A DNA stretch of 64,000 nucleotides, taken from contig NZ_JAUSBA010000051.1 in NCBI RefSeq assembly GCF_030652235.1, positions 93,284 through 157,283 of the forward strand. The letters are read 5' to 3'. Below, piece by piece: positions 56,594-64,000 of this stretch. A model generated the notes under the pieces. The model did no database searches. It had not been told where the DNA came from and saw nothing but the letters and a program-made list of their open reading frames with translations. Numbering within the stretch: position 1 is the first letter of the stretch; the number at the start of each line of letters is the position of its first letter. A program made the position numbers and the translations under genes. The stretch is from Cypionkella sp. (GTDB lineage Bacteria > Pseudomonadota > Alphaproteobacteria > Rhodobacterales > Rhodobacteraceae).

Positions 56594-58822
56594 TTACTTG
56601 CCGACGTTCAGCAACGGCGTGATTATCCGCACCGCTACGCGCCGGTTGCGCTTTTCATCGCTTTGCGTGTCGACGCGCAACTCCGTCTCGCCATAGCCCT
56701 GAATGACCATGTTTTCCGGCGGGATCTCGAAATACTCGCTTAAAGCCAGTGCCACCGATTCCGCACGACGATCCGACAAGGCAAGGTTCATCGCAGCCTT
56801 GCCTGTCGCATCGGTGTGACCTTCGATCAGGAAAATCTCGCCAGGATTTGCATCCAGCATTTCCTGCATCAAGCTGCCCAGATCGGCCAGATCCGAGGCC
56901 TCATCCGCCGTTATCGCCGAAGATCCCGACTCGAAGTTGACGTTATCGACATCAATCGTTGCCGCCAGCCAACGCACCTGCGGGATCTCGCGGATCTGGC
57001 GCAGGCTGAAGGTGCGACCGATTTTCTCGATATCCTTCGCCGCCAGCGCCGCTTTCAGCGCATAGTCGTTGTCAGAAGTCGAGATAACCACCCGGTTGGG
57101 CCGTGGTTTCGGCAGATCGCGCACGATCACCACCTGTTCCGGCTCAAGATCGTCGATCAGCACCAATTCGCGACCGCGCTCGTCATATTGCGAGCGGCGC
57201 AGTACACGCCCCGTGGCATCGCGGATCGTGACGATCTGGGTGCCATCAGCACGCTCGACGATCGAGCGGGTTGAGCCATCGCTGTACGTCTCGGTCCGCA
57301 CGTTCGAGCCCGGCTGACGCAGCACCGCATCGTCGTCTTTGTAAACCTGATATGTGCCATCGGGTTTCAGCACGACAACGCGGTCACCGGTGTTCGAGAC
57401 CACTTGCGCGCCTTCGCGACCCCGGCGATCCTTGTTATTGTCCTTAATGATCGCACCGACCACCAAAGCGCCCAGCGCCACCAGCCCGACTTTCTCCAAA
57501 TCCGACAGGCCGCTCTTTTTCTTATTGTCGCTGCCCAACATCACCGGGGCCGCCGCGAATTCCTGCGTCGAAGACCGCACGCTGTCATTCGTCAACATTT
57601 CGGTCACTGTCGCGACTGCATCTGCTGAAGGAGCTTGATCGGAGGGCTTCTCACCCTCCGCAGCCGGGGTAGCCGTTGCTAAAGCCGCAGCGGCCCCCAA
57701 CGTGGCCGGATCAACGCCTTCTGGCTGCGCCAAGAGGTTGGTCAGGGTTTCAACCTCTGCTTCAGACGCAACTGGCACGTCAACTGGCGGGGTGTCAGGG
57801 TTCATCACCGGTGGCGAGGTTTTCAGGCCTGCCGAGGGATCAACCACGCGGCCATCCGCCTCAACCGCGATTTCTTTTTGCGCTTCGGCGAGGGATTTCT
57901 CCTGCGCGGCGGCTTGGGCTGTGGCTTCTTCTTCGGTCACAGCCGCGCCCGTGGCTGGATCAACCACAAGGGTTTCCCCGGTTGCCGGATCGGTCACCGT
58001 GGCAGGAAGCACGGCGGGTTCATCGGTTGCGGCAGTGGCTTCGGTTGCCGTACCCTCTGCCGGAGCAGCCTCTGTGGCTTGGTCAGCCGGGGCCGTTTCA
58101 TCGGCCGGAGCGGCTTGAGTGCCTTCATCAGCCGGAACAATTTCTTCAGCTGGAGCGGCTTCAGTGCCTTCATCAATGGGGGCCGCTTCCTCTGTAGGAG
58201 CAACTTCGTCAGCAGGAGCCGCTTTTGTATTTGACTCCATTGGTACCGCATCAGTGGCTTCATCAACCGGAGCGACTTCCTCAACCGGCGGAGTTGCCTC
58301 TTCGACCGGTGCAATGTCTTCAACAGGCGCTACTTCGGTTGCCGCTTCTGCATCAGCGGCGGCTTTGGCATCGGCCTCAGCCTGTGCAGCGGCATCAGTC
58401 TCAGCCTGTGCAGCAGCGGCGGCATCGGCTTCAGCCCGAGCGGCAGCGGCGGCATCGGCCTCAGCCTGTGCAGCAGCGGCAGCATCGGCTTCAGCCTGAG
58501 CGGCTGCGGCAGCATCAGTCTCAGCCTGAACAGCAGCGGCGGCATCAGCCTCAGCTTGAGCGGCGGCGGCAGCATCGGCCTCAGCCTGAGCGGCGGCTTC
58601 TGCCTGCGCTGCGTCTTCCGCAATCTGCGCCGCGATCGCATTGGCCTGATCAACAAAAGCCGCCGGGTCGCAAGCTGCATCTGCGGTCGGTTCGCACAAC
58701 ACCGTGCCATCCACTGCGACCACAGCGCCGCTGTCGGTCAGCGTTTGCGCCATCAAGGGCCAAGGCTGTACGTTGAACATCGCCATCGACAGCGCCGTGG
58801 TGGTTCCAAGCATTCTTCTCAT
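56594..58822 (-). CDS. OmpA-family outer-membrane/peptidoglycan-associated protein with low-complexity repeats
   Basis: 742 residues from ATG 58822. The signal peptide is RRMLGTTTALSMAMFNVQPW..MAQ. Then come about ten imperfect Ala/Gln/Glu/Asp decapeptides (AAAQAEADAA type, about residues 70-155), a Glu/Pro/Ala-rich section (AAPADE, VAPVEE type, to about 270) and a hydrophobic stretch, VGLVALGALVVGAIIKDN. Next is a beta-rich DGTYQVYKDDD/DGSTRSIVERADG region and a C-terminal OmpA domain with FLIEGHTDATGKAAMNLALS, DRRAESVALALSEYF and KRNRRVAVRI. The OmpA domain binds peptidoglycan. Repeat number may vary between strains. Confidence 0.9.
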   Translation of the reverse strand: MRRMLGTTTALSMAMFNVQPWPLMAQTLTDSGAVVAVDGTVLCEPTADAACDPAAFVDQANAIAAQIAEDAAQAEAAAQAEADAAAAAQAEADAAAAVQAETDAAAAAQAEADAAAAAQAEADAAAAARAEADAAAAAQAETDAAAQAEADAKAAADAEAATEVAPVEDIAPVEEATPPVEEVAPVDEATDAVPMESNTKAAPADEVAPTEEAAPIDEGTEAAPAEEIVPADEGTQAAPADETAPADQATEAAPAEGTATEATAATDEPAVLPATVTDPATGETLVVDPATGAAVTEEEATAQAAAQEKSLAEAQKEIAVEADGRVVDPSAGLKTSPPVMNPDTPPVDVPVASEAEVETLTNLLAQPEGVDPATLGAAAALATATPAAEGEKPSDQAPSADAVATVTEMLTNDSVRSSTQEFAAAPVMLGSDNKKKSGLSDLEKVGLVALGALVVGAIIKDNNKDRRGREGAQVVSNTGDRVVVLKPDGTYQVYKDDDAVLRQPGSNVRTETYSDGSTRSIVERADGTQIVTIRDATGRVLRRSQYDERGRELVLIDDLEPEQVVIVRDLPKPRPNRVVISTSDNDYALKAALAAKDIEKIGRTFSLRQIREIPQVRWLAATIDVDNVNFESGSSAITADEASDLADLGSLMQEMLDANPGEIFLIEGHTDATGKAAMNLALSDRRAESVALALSEYFEIPPENMVIQGYGETELRVDTQSDEKRNRRVAVRIITPLLNVGK
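58370..58600. repeat. In-frame 30-base tandem repeat inside the OmpA-family gene
   Basis: About eight imperfect 30-base units (GCGGCATCGGCCTCAGCCTG and variants), each encoding ten residues of the AQAEADAAAA type. Unit length divisible by three keeps the frame when copies are gained or lost. Confidence 0.8.
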
Positions 58823-59089
58823 CGGTCGTCCTTTCAAAATCGCGTGGCGGCCAAGGGTCAAAACTGATTCCGAACCGGGTCGCCGCTATGGCATCAAAGC
58901 ACAGGATGGGCGGTGATATGCGATAACAGCGGCTAAACTGCAGGCCAAACTGGCTTGGTTTTGCGGTGATATCAGCTAGCAGTCCTCCCAGATCGCTCTC
59001 CTGTGCCGGCTGCCCGCACCTGCCTCGCTTAGCACGGTGTGGTCGGCCTTACTCTTGACAACACCGCATGGCGGCACTGGTTCCCAAGT

Positions 59090-59959
59090 TCAACTTTGCG
59101 ATATCGCTTTCACCCGAGCGCGATTTTGGCTATGCACCGCCTCATAGGGTTCAAAGTACCGCAAAGTGCCGTCTTTCAGCCAAGGCGCGATGATCTCCGC
59201 CATCGGGCGCGGATCATCTTTCTGCAGACAACGGATGTAATCCGCCGTGGCCGCCAGCAACCCCGGCCGATACCCCCCTGCCGCAATCACTTCCGCCGCG
59301 CCGTGATTGGGCAGCACCCGTTCTGCACCCAACGCCTGCAACCGAGCCAGATCGGCGAGATGGATGTCAAAATCCTCCGGCGCGCCAACATAGGTCACAC
59401 AATCCTCGACCGTATCGCCCGCCAACAATATCCGCCGCTCTGGCAACCACAGCACCGTTGCATCATCCGAGTGGATGTTTGCCTCGATCAACTCCACCCG
59501 TTCGCCGCCCAGATCAAGCGTCATATGCCGCTCAAACACCAGATCCGGCAGGATCAGCGGATTAATTGCGGGCAGGCCATGATCGGTGCCCGCCTCAATC
59601 GCCGCCTGCCGCTGGGTCAGATGCGCCAGAGTACGGGCGTTGGCGATCACCTGGCAGCCGGCGAAGGCTTCGGTCCCTGCGACATGATCCAGATGCCAAT
59701 GCGACAGTATCACCCGAATATCGGTCACCCCGCGCGCAGCCAAGGTCTGCCGAATAAACCGGCCATGCGGCACCGATACATGCGTATCATAGACAATCGC
59801 CTGCGCCCCCGCGATCAGCGCATAAGACGCGATGCCCAGCGACAATGCGCCATCATCGACCCAATTCGGCCCATCGGCAAAGCGATGCCCCGCCACCCGG
59901 CCATCATAAAACGCCATTATCCCCGGATGAGGCTCTAATATCCGCAACTGCGACAGCAT
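59090..59959 (-). CDS. MBL-fold metallo-hydrolase
   Basis: 289 residues from ATG 59959. Zinc-binding blocks are VILSHWHLDHVAGTEAF (HxHxDH), LIEANIHSDDATVLWLPE, ILLAGDTVEDCVTYVG (Asp) and RVLPNHGAAEVI (His). It has no signal peptide, so it is probably cytosolic. The family includes lactonases, glyoxalase II and beta-lactamase-like enzymes; the exact substrate cannot be read. It stands alone, divergent from the glycosyltransferase gene. Confidence 0.88.
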   Translation of the reverse strand: MLSQLRILEPHPGIMAFYDGRVAGHRFADGPNWVDDGALSLGIASYALIAGAQAIVYDTHVSVPHGRFIRQTLAARGVTDIRVILSHWHLDHVAGTEAFAGCQVIANARTLAHLTQRQAAIEAGTDHGLPAINPLILPDLVFERHMTLDLGGERVELIEANIHSDDATVLWLPERRILLAGDTVEDCVTYVGAPEDFDIHLADLARLQALGAERVLPNHGAAEVIAAGGYRPGLLAATADYIRCLQKDDPRPMAEIIAPWLKDGTLRYFEPYEAVHSQNRARVKAISQS

Positions 59960-60030
59960 CGAAATCCCCCCAAACTTGCGCATGTTTGCCGCCGCCACGC
60001 CTACGCGTCAAGTTGCCCCTTTCCTTTGGT

Positions 60031-60060
60031 CATCCTCTGCGCTCAAATATCCCCGCCGGA
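60031..60060. repeat. Dispersed intergenic repeat (copy F)
   Basis: TCATCCTCTGCGCTCAAATA followed by TCCCCGCCGGA. It shares its first half with copy A (6721) and its second with copies D and E. Confidence 0.6.
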
Positions 60061-60094
60061 GACACCTGCCTCCCCGCTGCCCCAAAGGATCAGA

Positions 60095-61144
60095 ATGCGC
60101 GCCACCGCCCTGCTTGGAGTGAAAAACGAAGGCGCGTTCCTGCTTGAATGGCTGGCGCATCACCGTGCCTGTGGCTTTACGGATTTCCTCGTCTATTCCA
60201 ATGATTGCGCCGATGGCACCGATGTCATGCTCGACCGCCTCTCAGCCATGGGTTGGCTCACCCATATCCGCAATGACGGCCCGCACACGGAAGGCCCGCA
60301 GTGGGCAATGCTGAAGGCGGCGGACAAACACCCTCTTATTACAAAGGCCGATTGGCTGCTGTTTTGCGACATCGACGAGTTTGTGAATATCCACATCGGC
60401 GATCGCAGCCTGTCGGCGCTGCTGAACGCCCTGCCCGAGGCCACCGCCATCGCACTAACATGGCGGATGTTTGGCAATGCGGGGGTGATCGAGATCACCG
60501 ATCAGCCAGTGACCAAAACCTTCACCCACGCCGCCCCTGCAAGCTTTGCATGGCCGTGGCGGGCGCAGTTGTTCAAAACCCTGTTCCGCAATGACGGCAG
60601 CTACCGCAAACTTGGCGTGCACCGCCCGCGCAGCCGTGACCCGGCGCGCGCGGCTCAGGCCCGCTGGTTTGATGGCTCGGGCCGCGCACTGCCCGCAGAC
60701 TTTCCCCAAGCGCGGATTTTTTCGGACTACAGCCGCGACAACTACCAACTGGTGCAGATGAATCATTACGCATTGGGGTCGATGCAGAACTATCTGATCA
60801 AGGCAGACCGGGGCCGCGCCAACCGCGACGCTTCGGGGTTTGATATGAGCTATTGGGTCGAGCGCAATTTCAGCACGGTGGAAGACCGCTCGATCCTGAA
60901 CCTGACCTCCGCCCCCCTCCACGCCGAGCTGATCTCCGACCCCATCCTTGGCCCACTGCACCACCAAGCCGTGGCATGGCGACAGGCGCGCTTTGAGACT
61001 CTGATGCAGCAAGAGCCGTGGCGCGCTTTGTTTGGCCGCTTGCTGATGACGCCGCCGTCGCAGGTTTTACAACCAGAGCGAGCGCGTCATGTACTGCGGC
61101 ACGCGCAAGGACCCATGACGCACGCCAGCTTGAAACAGTCTTAA
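60095..61144 (+). CDS. Glycosyltransferase family 2/92-type protein
   Basis: 349 residues from ATG 60095 (AAAGGA upstream). The opening ALLGVKNEGAFLLEWLAHHR, then FLVYSNDCADGTDVMLDRL, and the metal site WLLFCDIDEFVNI (DxD) are typical of the GT2-like/DUF23 group common in Rhodobacterales. The C-terminal half (MNHYALGSMQNYLIKADRGR) is conserved in that group. It probably adds a sugar to a cell-surface glycan; donor and acceptor are unknown. It is cytosolic, with no membrane helices. Confidence 0.85.
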   Translation: MRATALLGVKNEGAFLLEWLAHHRACGFTDFLVYSNDCADGTDVMLDRLSAMGWLTHIRNDGPHTEGPQWAMLKAADKHPLITKADWLLFCDIDEFVNIHIGDRSLSALLNALPEATAIALTWRMFGNAGVIEITDQPVTKTFTHAAPASFAWPWRAQLFKTLFRNDGSYRKLGVHRPRSRDPARAAQARWFDGSGRALPADFPQARIFSDYSRDNYQLVQMNHYALGSMQNYLIKADRGRANRDASGFDMSYWVERNFSTVEDRSILNLTSAPLHAELISDPILGPLHHQAVAWRQARFETLMQQEPWRALFGRLLMTPPSQVLQPERARHVLRHAQGPMTHASLKQS

Positions 61145-61263
61145 CCCAGTGTTGACAAAGCCCATGCTAGTTTGGCCTGTTCTGCGCTTGCCGTAACGGC
61201 ACAGAGGGCAGATTATAGTTCAACCCCACAGTGCCCCCTGTAAAGCGTTCGACTGGATGTAAA

Positions 61264-62208
61264 ATGACCGATTGTGCCGAAATCGCCGAGTTGCCACAGC
61301 CCACCGACACCCTGCCCGACCGCGACGCGTGGGAGCAGCAGATGGAAAGGGTAAGCGAGGATTCTGGGTATTTCCACAGTGTGGGCGATGCGCATTGGGC
61401 CTATTTCGCCGATGAAGGCACCACTTTGTTGGTCACCTTTGAGACGATTGATGCCGTATTGGCCCGCCCCGGTCAAATGCCCTTGGCCGACGCTCTGGCT
61501 CGCGCGCATGGCTGGTCGGTGCTGACGATCATCGCCGATGGCGACACTTGGTTTCGCGATCCGGCGGTCTATGGCTTCTTTGACCGACAGGTCGATGATG
61601 CGTTTTTTGAGGATTTCGATCAGGTGCTGTTCTACGGCGCGGGCATGGCGGGCTATGCCGCTTGCGCTTTTGCGGTGACGGCCCCCGGCGCACAAGTGCT
61701 GGCAGTGAACCCGCGTGCCACGTTGGAACCGGCGCAAAGCCGGTGGGACAGGCGCGATCTTGCCGCCCGAAGGCTCGATTTCACCTCACGTTACGGCTAT
61801 GCGCCCGACATGCTGGAAGGTGCCGGGATTGCCGTGGTGATCCACGACCCCACCATCGCCGCCGAGGCAATGCACGCCAGCTTATTCCGCGCGCCGTATA
61901 TCACCCGGCTGTCGGCGCGTCACATGGGCGATACGCTGGAACCTGCCTTGATCGGCAGCGGCATTCTACCCGCCCTGATTGATCAAGCTATGGCAGGCAC
62001 CCTTAGCCTGCACAGCTTCGCGGTGCTGTGGCGGGCGCGGCGGCACTACTCGCCCTATCTGCGTGCCCTGCTTGCAAAAACCGAAAACACCGGGCGTACC
62101 AAACTGGCGATCATGATTTGCCGCTCGGTCACCCACCGCTTGCGCGCGCCCAGCTTCGCGCGGCGGTTGGCGAAATTGACGGGGCGGATGGCGGGGGCAG
62201 AGGCGTAA
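61264..62208 (+). CDS. Alpha/beta-hydrolase-like protein of unknown function (often labelled PAPS reductase)
   Basis: 314 residues from ATG 61264. Blocks are LLVTFETIDAVLARPGQMPL, LTIIADGDTWFRDPAVYGFF and FDQVLFYGAGMAGYAACAFA. The last resembles the nucleophile elbow of alpha/beta-hydrolases, but the expected Ser is replaced (GAGMAG). Homologues in Rhodobacterales carry the label phosphoadenosine phosphosulfate reductase, yet no cysteine or nucleotide motif of that enzyme is present, so that label is probably wrong. Its position after a glycosyltransferase hints at a surface polysaccharide role. Confidence 0.7.
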   Translation: MTDCAEIAELPQPTDTLPDRDAWEQQMERVSEDSGYFHSVGDAHWAYFADEGTTLLVTFETIDAVLARPGQMPLADALARAHGWSVLTIIADGDTWFRDPAVYGFFDRQVDDAFFEDFDQVLFYGAGMAGYAACAFAVTAPGAQVLAVNPRATLEPAQSRWDRRDLAARRLDFTSRYGYAPDMLEGAGIAVVIHDPTIAAEAMHASLFRAPYITRLSARHMGDTLEPALIGSGILPALIDQAMAGTLSLHSFAVLWRARRHYSPYLRALLAKTENTGRTKLAIMICRSVTHRLRAPSFARRLAKLTGRMAGAEA

Positions 62209-62263
62209 GCCAAATACGGCGGCGCTAGGGGGCTGTGCGCCGCAGAAGTCCTTCCGCTTCAAC

Positions 62264-62659
62264 TCAGTATTCCTCAGACATCGCCTCAAGATCAGCGGTG
62301 CGCTGTTTCGTTAGACGCGCGCGGCAGCCATAGATCACCATTGGCTCAGCCGAGCCGCCATGCATAGTGTAGCCCTCAGCCGCACAAGTGGCATCGCGGA
62401 ACGTGACCCAAGCCCGCTGGCCATCGCGCAAATAATCCGCCGCCCCGCGCTGTGAGGCTTCCAAATCAGCGTCAATTCCCTGCATCAGTTTACGCGCCAC
62501 AGCGTAAGCTGGATTTAAATCGGCATCAGCAGTCAACCAATCTTGCTCGGCGCAATAGGTCATCTCGACCTGCACCTCGGCATTGGCGCAATCAACATCC
62601 TGCGCCAGTGCCGGAGCCGCCGCCAGCGCCGCCACACATCCCAACCAAGTCAACCGCAT
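62264..62659 (-). CDS. LprI-like (DUF1311) periplasmic protein
   Basis: 131 residues from ATG 62659, with signal peptide [19 protein letters not shown]. The mature part has four cysteines ([31 protein letters not shown]) and the helix pair [34 protein letters not shown] typical of the lysozyme-inhibitor LprI family. It is exported to the periplasm. Actual lysozyme inhibition is not certain for this subgroup. It lies 28 bases downstream of the next minus-strand gene. Confidence 0.85.
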   Translation of the reverse strand: MRLTWLGCVAALAAAPALAQDVDCANAEVQVEMTYCAEQDWLTADADLNPAYAVARKLMQGIDADLEASQRGAADYLRDGQRAWVTFRDATCAAEGYTMHGGSAEPMVIYGCRARLTKQRTADLEAMSEEY

Positions 62660-62686
62660 CGACATGCCCCCATTCGCGGGCTAGCC

Positions 62687-62995
62687 TCAGCCACCCGTCA
62701 CCTTGCGCTGCAACCGCTTGGCATTGGCGCGGGTTTTTGCCCGCACCGGCTGCATCGCCGCCATCGCCATCTCGGAAATGTTACCGCCCTCCATGCCGCT
62801 GCGCAACGCGGCATGTGCCGAATCCATCCCCGCCGACAGCTTTTCCGCCAGCATCCGGTCAGTCTCAGATTTCGCCATCGGCCACAGCCCCGCCATGCCT
62901 GCCAGTCGCATCCCAATCACCATCTGCGATTCCACCATAATCTGGCCCGCCTCAAGCGCCGGGGCCAGGAAATCAAACGGAGACATCAGCTTCAT
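62687..62995 (-). CDS. Small helical hypothetical protein (102 aa)
   Basis: 102 residues, Met- and Ala-rich, predicted all-helical: [40 protein letters not shown], then a basic tail [18 protein letters not shown]. It is unusually rich in methionine (about 15). The pattern resembles small phasin-like or membrane-surface proteins of Rhodobacterales, but no family can be named. It may be cotranscribed with the LprI-like gene. Confidence 0.7.
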   Translation of the reverse strand: MKLMSPFDFLAPALEAGQIMVESQMVIGMRLAGMAGLWPMAKSETDRMLAEKLSAGMDSAHAALRSGMEGGNISEMAMAAMQPVRAKTRANAKRLQRKVTGG

Positions 62996-63187
62996 AGCGC
63001 TATCCTGAACAATTCATGTGAACTATGTAACCCTATGCTGCGCCGCAGCAAGAGCTTTCGCGGCGCGCCTCCTTGTGCAAACACCATGACCCCGAATCTG
63101 CATAACCAAGTGTCGCAACCTTGCGCCACTCCCCCTCAAGCAGCGCACCCCCTAGAGAATCGCCAGCGGCTGAGCTATCTGGTTCGC

Positions 63188-64000
63188 ATGATACAAAGTC
63201 TCACCCTCCGCCGCCCCGATGACTGGCACCTGCATCTGCGCGATGGCGCAATGCTGAAAGGCGTTCTGCCCGAAACCGCCCGGCATTTCGCCCGCGCGCT
63301 GATCATGCCCAATCTGGTGCCACCGGTCGTGACGGCTGCGCAGGCAAAGGCCTACCGCGACCGGATAATGGCGTCGCTTCCGATAGGATCAGGGTTTCAA
63401 CCCCTGATGACTCTGTACCTCACCGAAGCCACCGACCCCGCTGATGTGGCCGCTGCTGCTGCCTCAGGTCTGGTGAAAGCGGTGAAACTCTATCCCGCAG
63501 GTGCCACTACCAACTCACATTCCGGCGTGGCGGATTTCGCGAAAGTCCAAGGCGTGTTGGAGAAAATGGCCGAGATCGGCCTGCCTTTGTGCCTGCACGG
63601 CGAAGTCACGGACCCCTCCGTCGATATCTTCGACCGGGAGGCAGTGTTCATCGACACCATCCTAGACCCGTTGCGCCGCCGAATCCCCGGCTTGCGCGTG
63701 GTGATGGAGCATATCACAACCGAAGAAGGCGTGGCTTACGCCCGCGCAGGCGGCGATGATCTGGCCGCCACCATCACCACGCATCACCTGATCATCAACC
63801 GCAACCATATCCTCGCCGGTGGCATCAGGCCGCATTTCTACTGCCTGCCCGTCGCCAAACGCGAATCGCACCGCATCGCCTTGGTCCAGGCCGCGATCTC
63901 CGGCGACCCACGCTTCTTTCTCGGCACCGATTCCGCCCCGCATACCGACGCCAACAAACTGCTGCCCTGCGGCTGTGCCGGCATCTACTGCGCGCCCAAC
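63188..64000 (+). CDS. pyrC: Dihydroorotase (PyrC type), truncated by window end
   Basis: The first 271 residues from ATG 63188; the frame is still open at the window edge. Family motifs are [13 protein letters not shown] (HxH zinc ligands), [38 protein letters not shown] (carboxylated Lys), [10 protein letters not shown] and [10 protein letters not shown]. It converts N-carbamoyl-aspartate to dihydroorotate in pyrimidine synthesis. This is the short E. coli-type enzyme of about 345 residues, so roughly 75 residues are missing. Confidence 0.95.
   Translation, partial: MIQSLTLRRPDDWHLHLRDGAMLKGVLPETARHFARALIMPNLVPPVVTAAQAKAYRDRIMASLPIGSGFQPLMTLYLTEATDPADVAAAAASGLVKAVKLYPAGATTNSHSGVADFAKVQGVLEKMAEIGLPLCLHGEVTDPSVDIFDREAVFIDTILDPLRRRIPGLRVVMEHITTEEGVAYARAGGDDLAATITTHHLIINRNHILAGGIRPHFYCLPVAKRESHRIALVQAAISGDPRFFLGTDSAPHTDANKLLPCGCAGIYCAPN

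Noticed and set aside
58370..58600. A repeat array that could be taken for CRISPR
   Set aside because: Units are imperfect, contiguous without spacers, in frame and encode an Ala/Gln/Glu-rich part of the OmpA-family protein.

Overview
The window looks like the chromosome of an alphaproteobacterium of the order Rhodobacterales (Roseobacter/Rhodobacter type). The grounds are high GC, GTA-like phage proteins, the DUF2849-cysI-cysH-DUF934-fpr sulfate assimilation block, a Kdo-linked capsule export operon, and the characteristic CAAATAyCCC... intergenic repeats. No rRNA or CRISPR array is present. One tRNA (Gln, anticodon UUG) was found.

Layout. 1-3.2 kb: a polyamine-type ABC importer (ATPase and two permeases) on the minus strand. 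3.4-5.5 kb: a small orphan gene, then a MocR-type regulator divergent from a DUF1127 gene with a repeated operator-like sequence between them. 5.6-9.3 kb: rplM-rpsI, an SseB-domain protein and a divergent NhaA-like antiporter. 9.4-12.6 kb: a capsule operon, kpsT-kpsE-kdsA. 12.8-14.0 kb: a HI0933/YhiN-type flavoprotein, then tRNA-Gln.

14.18-31.31 kb: an integrated element of about 17.1 kb in the 3' end of tRNA-Gln. It is bounded by a perfect 20-bp att repeat, with 12-13 bp integrase arm-type repeats inside both ends. It carries a tyrosine integrase, portal, a fused protease-major capsid protein, head-tail connectors, tail chaperones, HNH, terminase and tape measure. It also has a HUH-type Rep-like protein, an AIPR-family anti-phage protein and a small membrane protein on the opposite strand. 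I see no lysis genes, tail tube, baseplate/receptor-binding proteins or repressor, so it resembles a capsid-forming satellite or a strongly reduced siphophage rather than a complete prophage.

31.3-36 kb: a scrambled accessory zone. It holds a secreted orphan, an orphan protein with a family-A-DNA-polymerase-like palm (5' end cut by an IS), an intact IS3-family element without target duplication, a truncated membrane gene and a DUF1304 pseudogene.

36-52.3 kb: core and metabolic genes. These are two tandem M20 amidohydrolases, an Hsp70/YegD-like protein, a lytic transglycosylase, ssb, an acyltransferase, two Fe-S assembly genes, tpiA, an EamA transporter translationally coupled to a P450, a GT8 glycosyltransferase, and an Lrp regulator divergent from the assimilatory sulfate reduction operon. 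52.4-64 kb: a Xre/RES toxin-antitoxin pair, infC with a rare ATA start codon, an ArsR regulator followed by a decayed fusion of gene fragments, an XdhC-like protein, a repeat-rich OmpA-family protein, an MBL hydrolase, a glycosyltransferase, several small genes, and the start of pyrC, which runs off the end.
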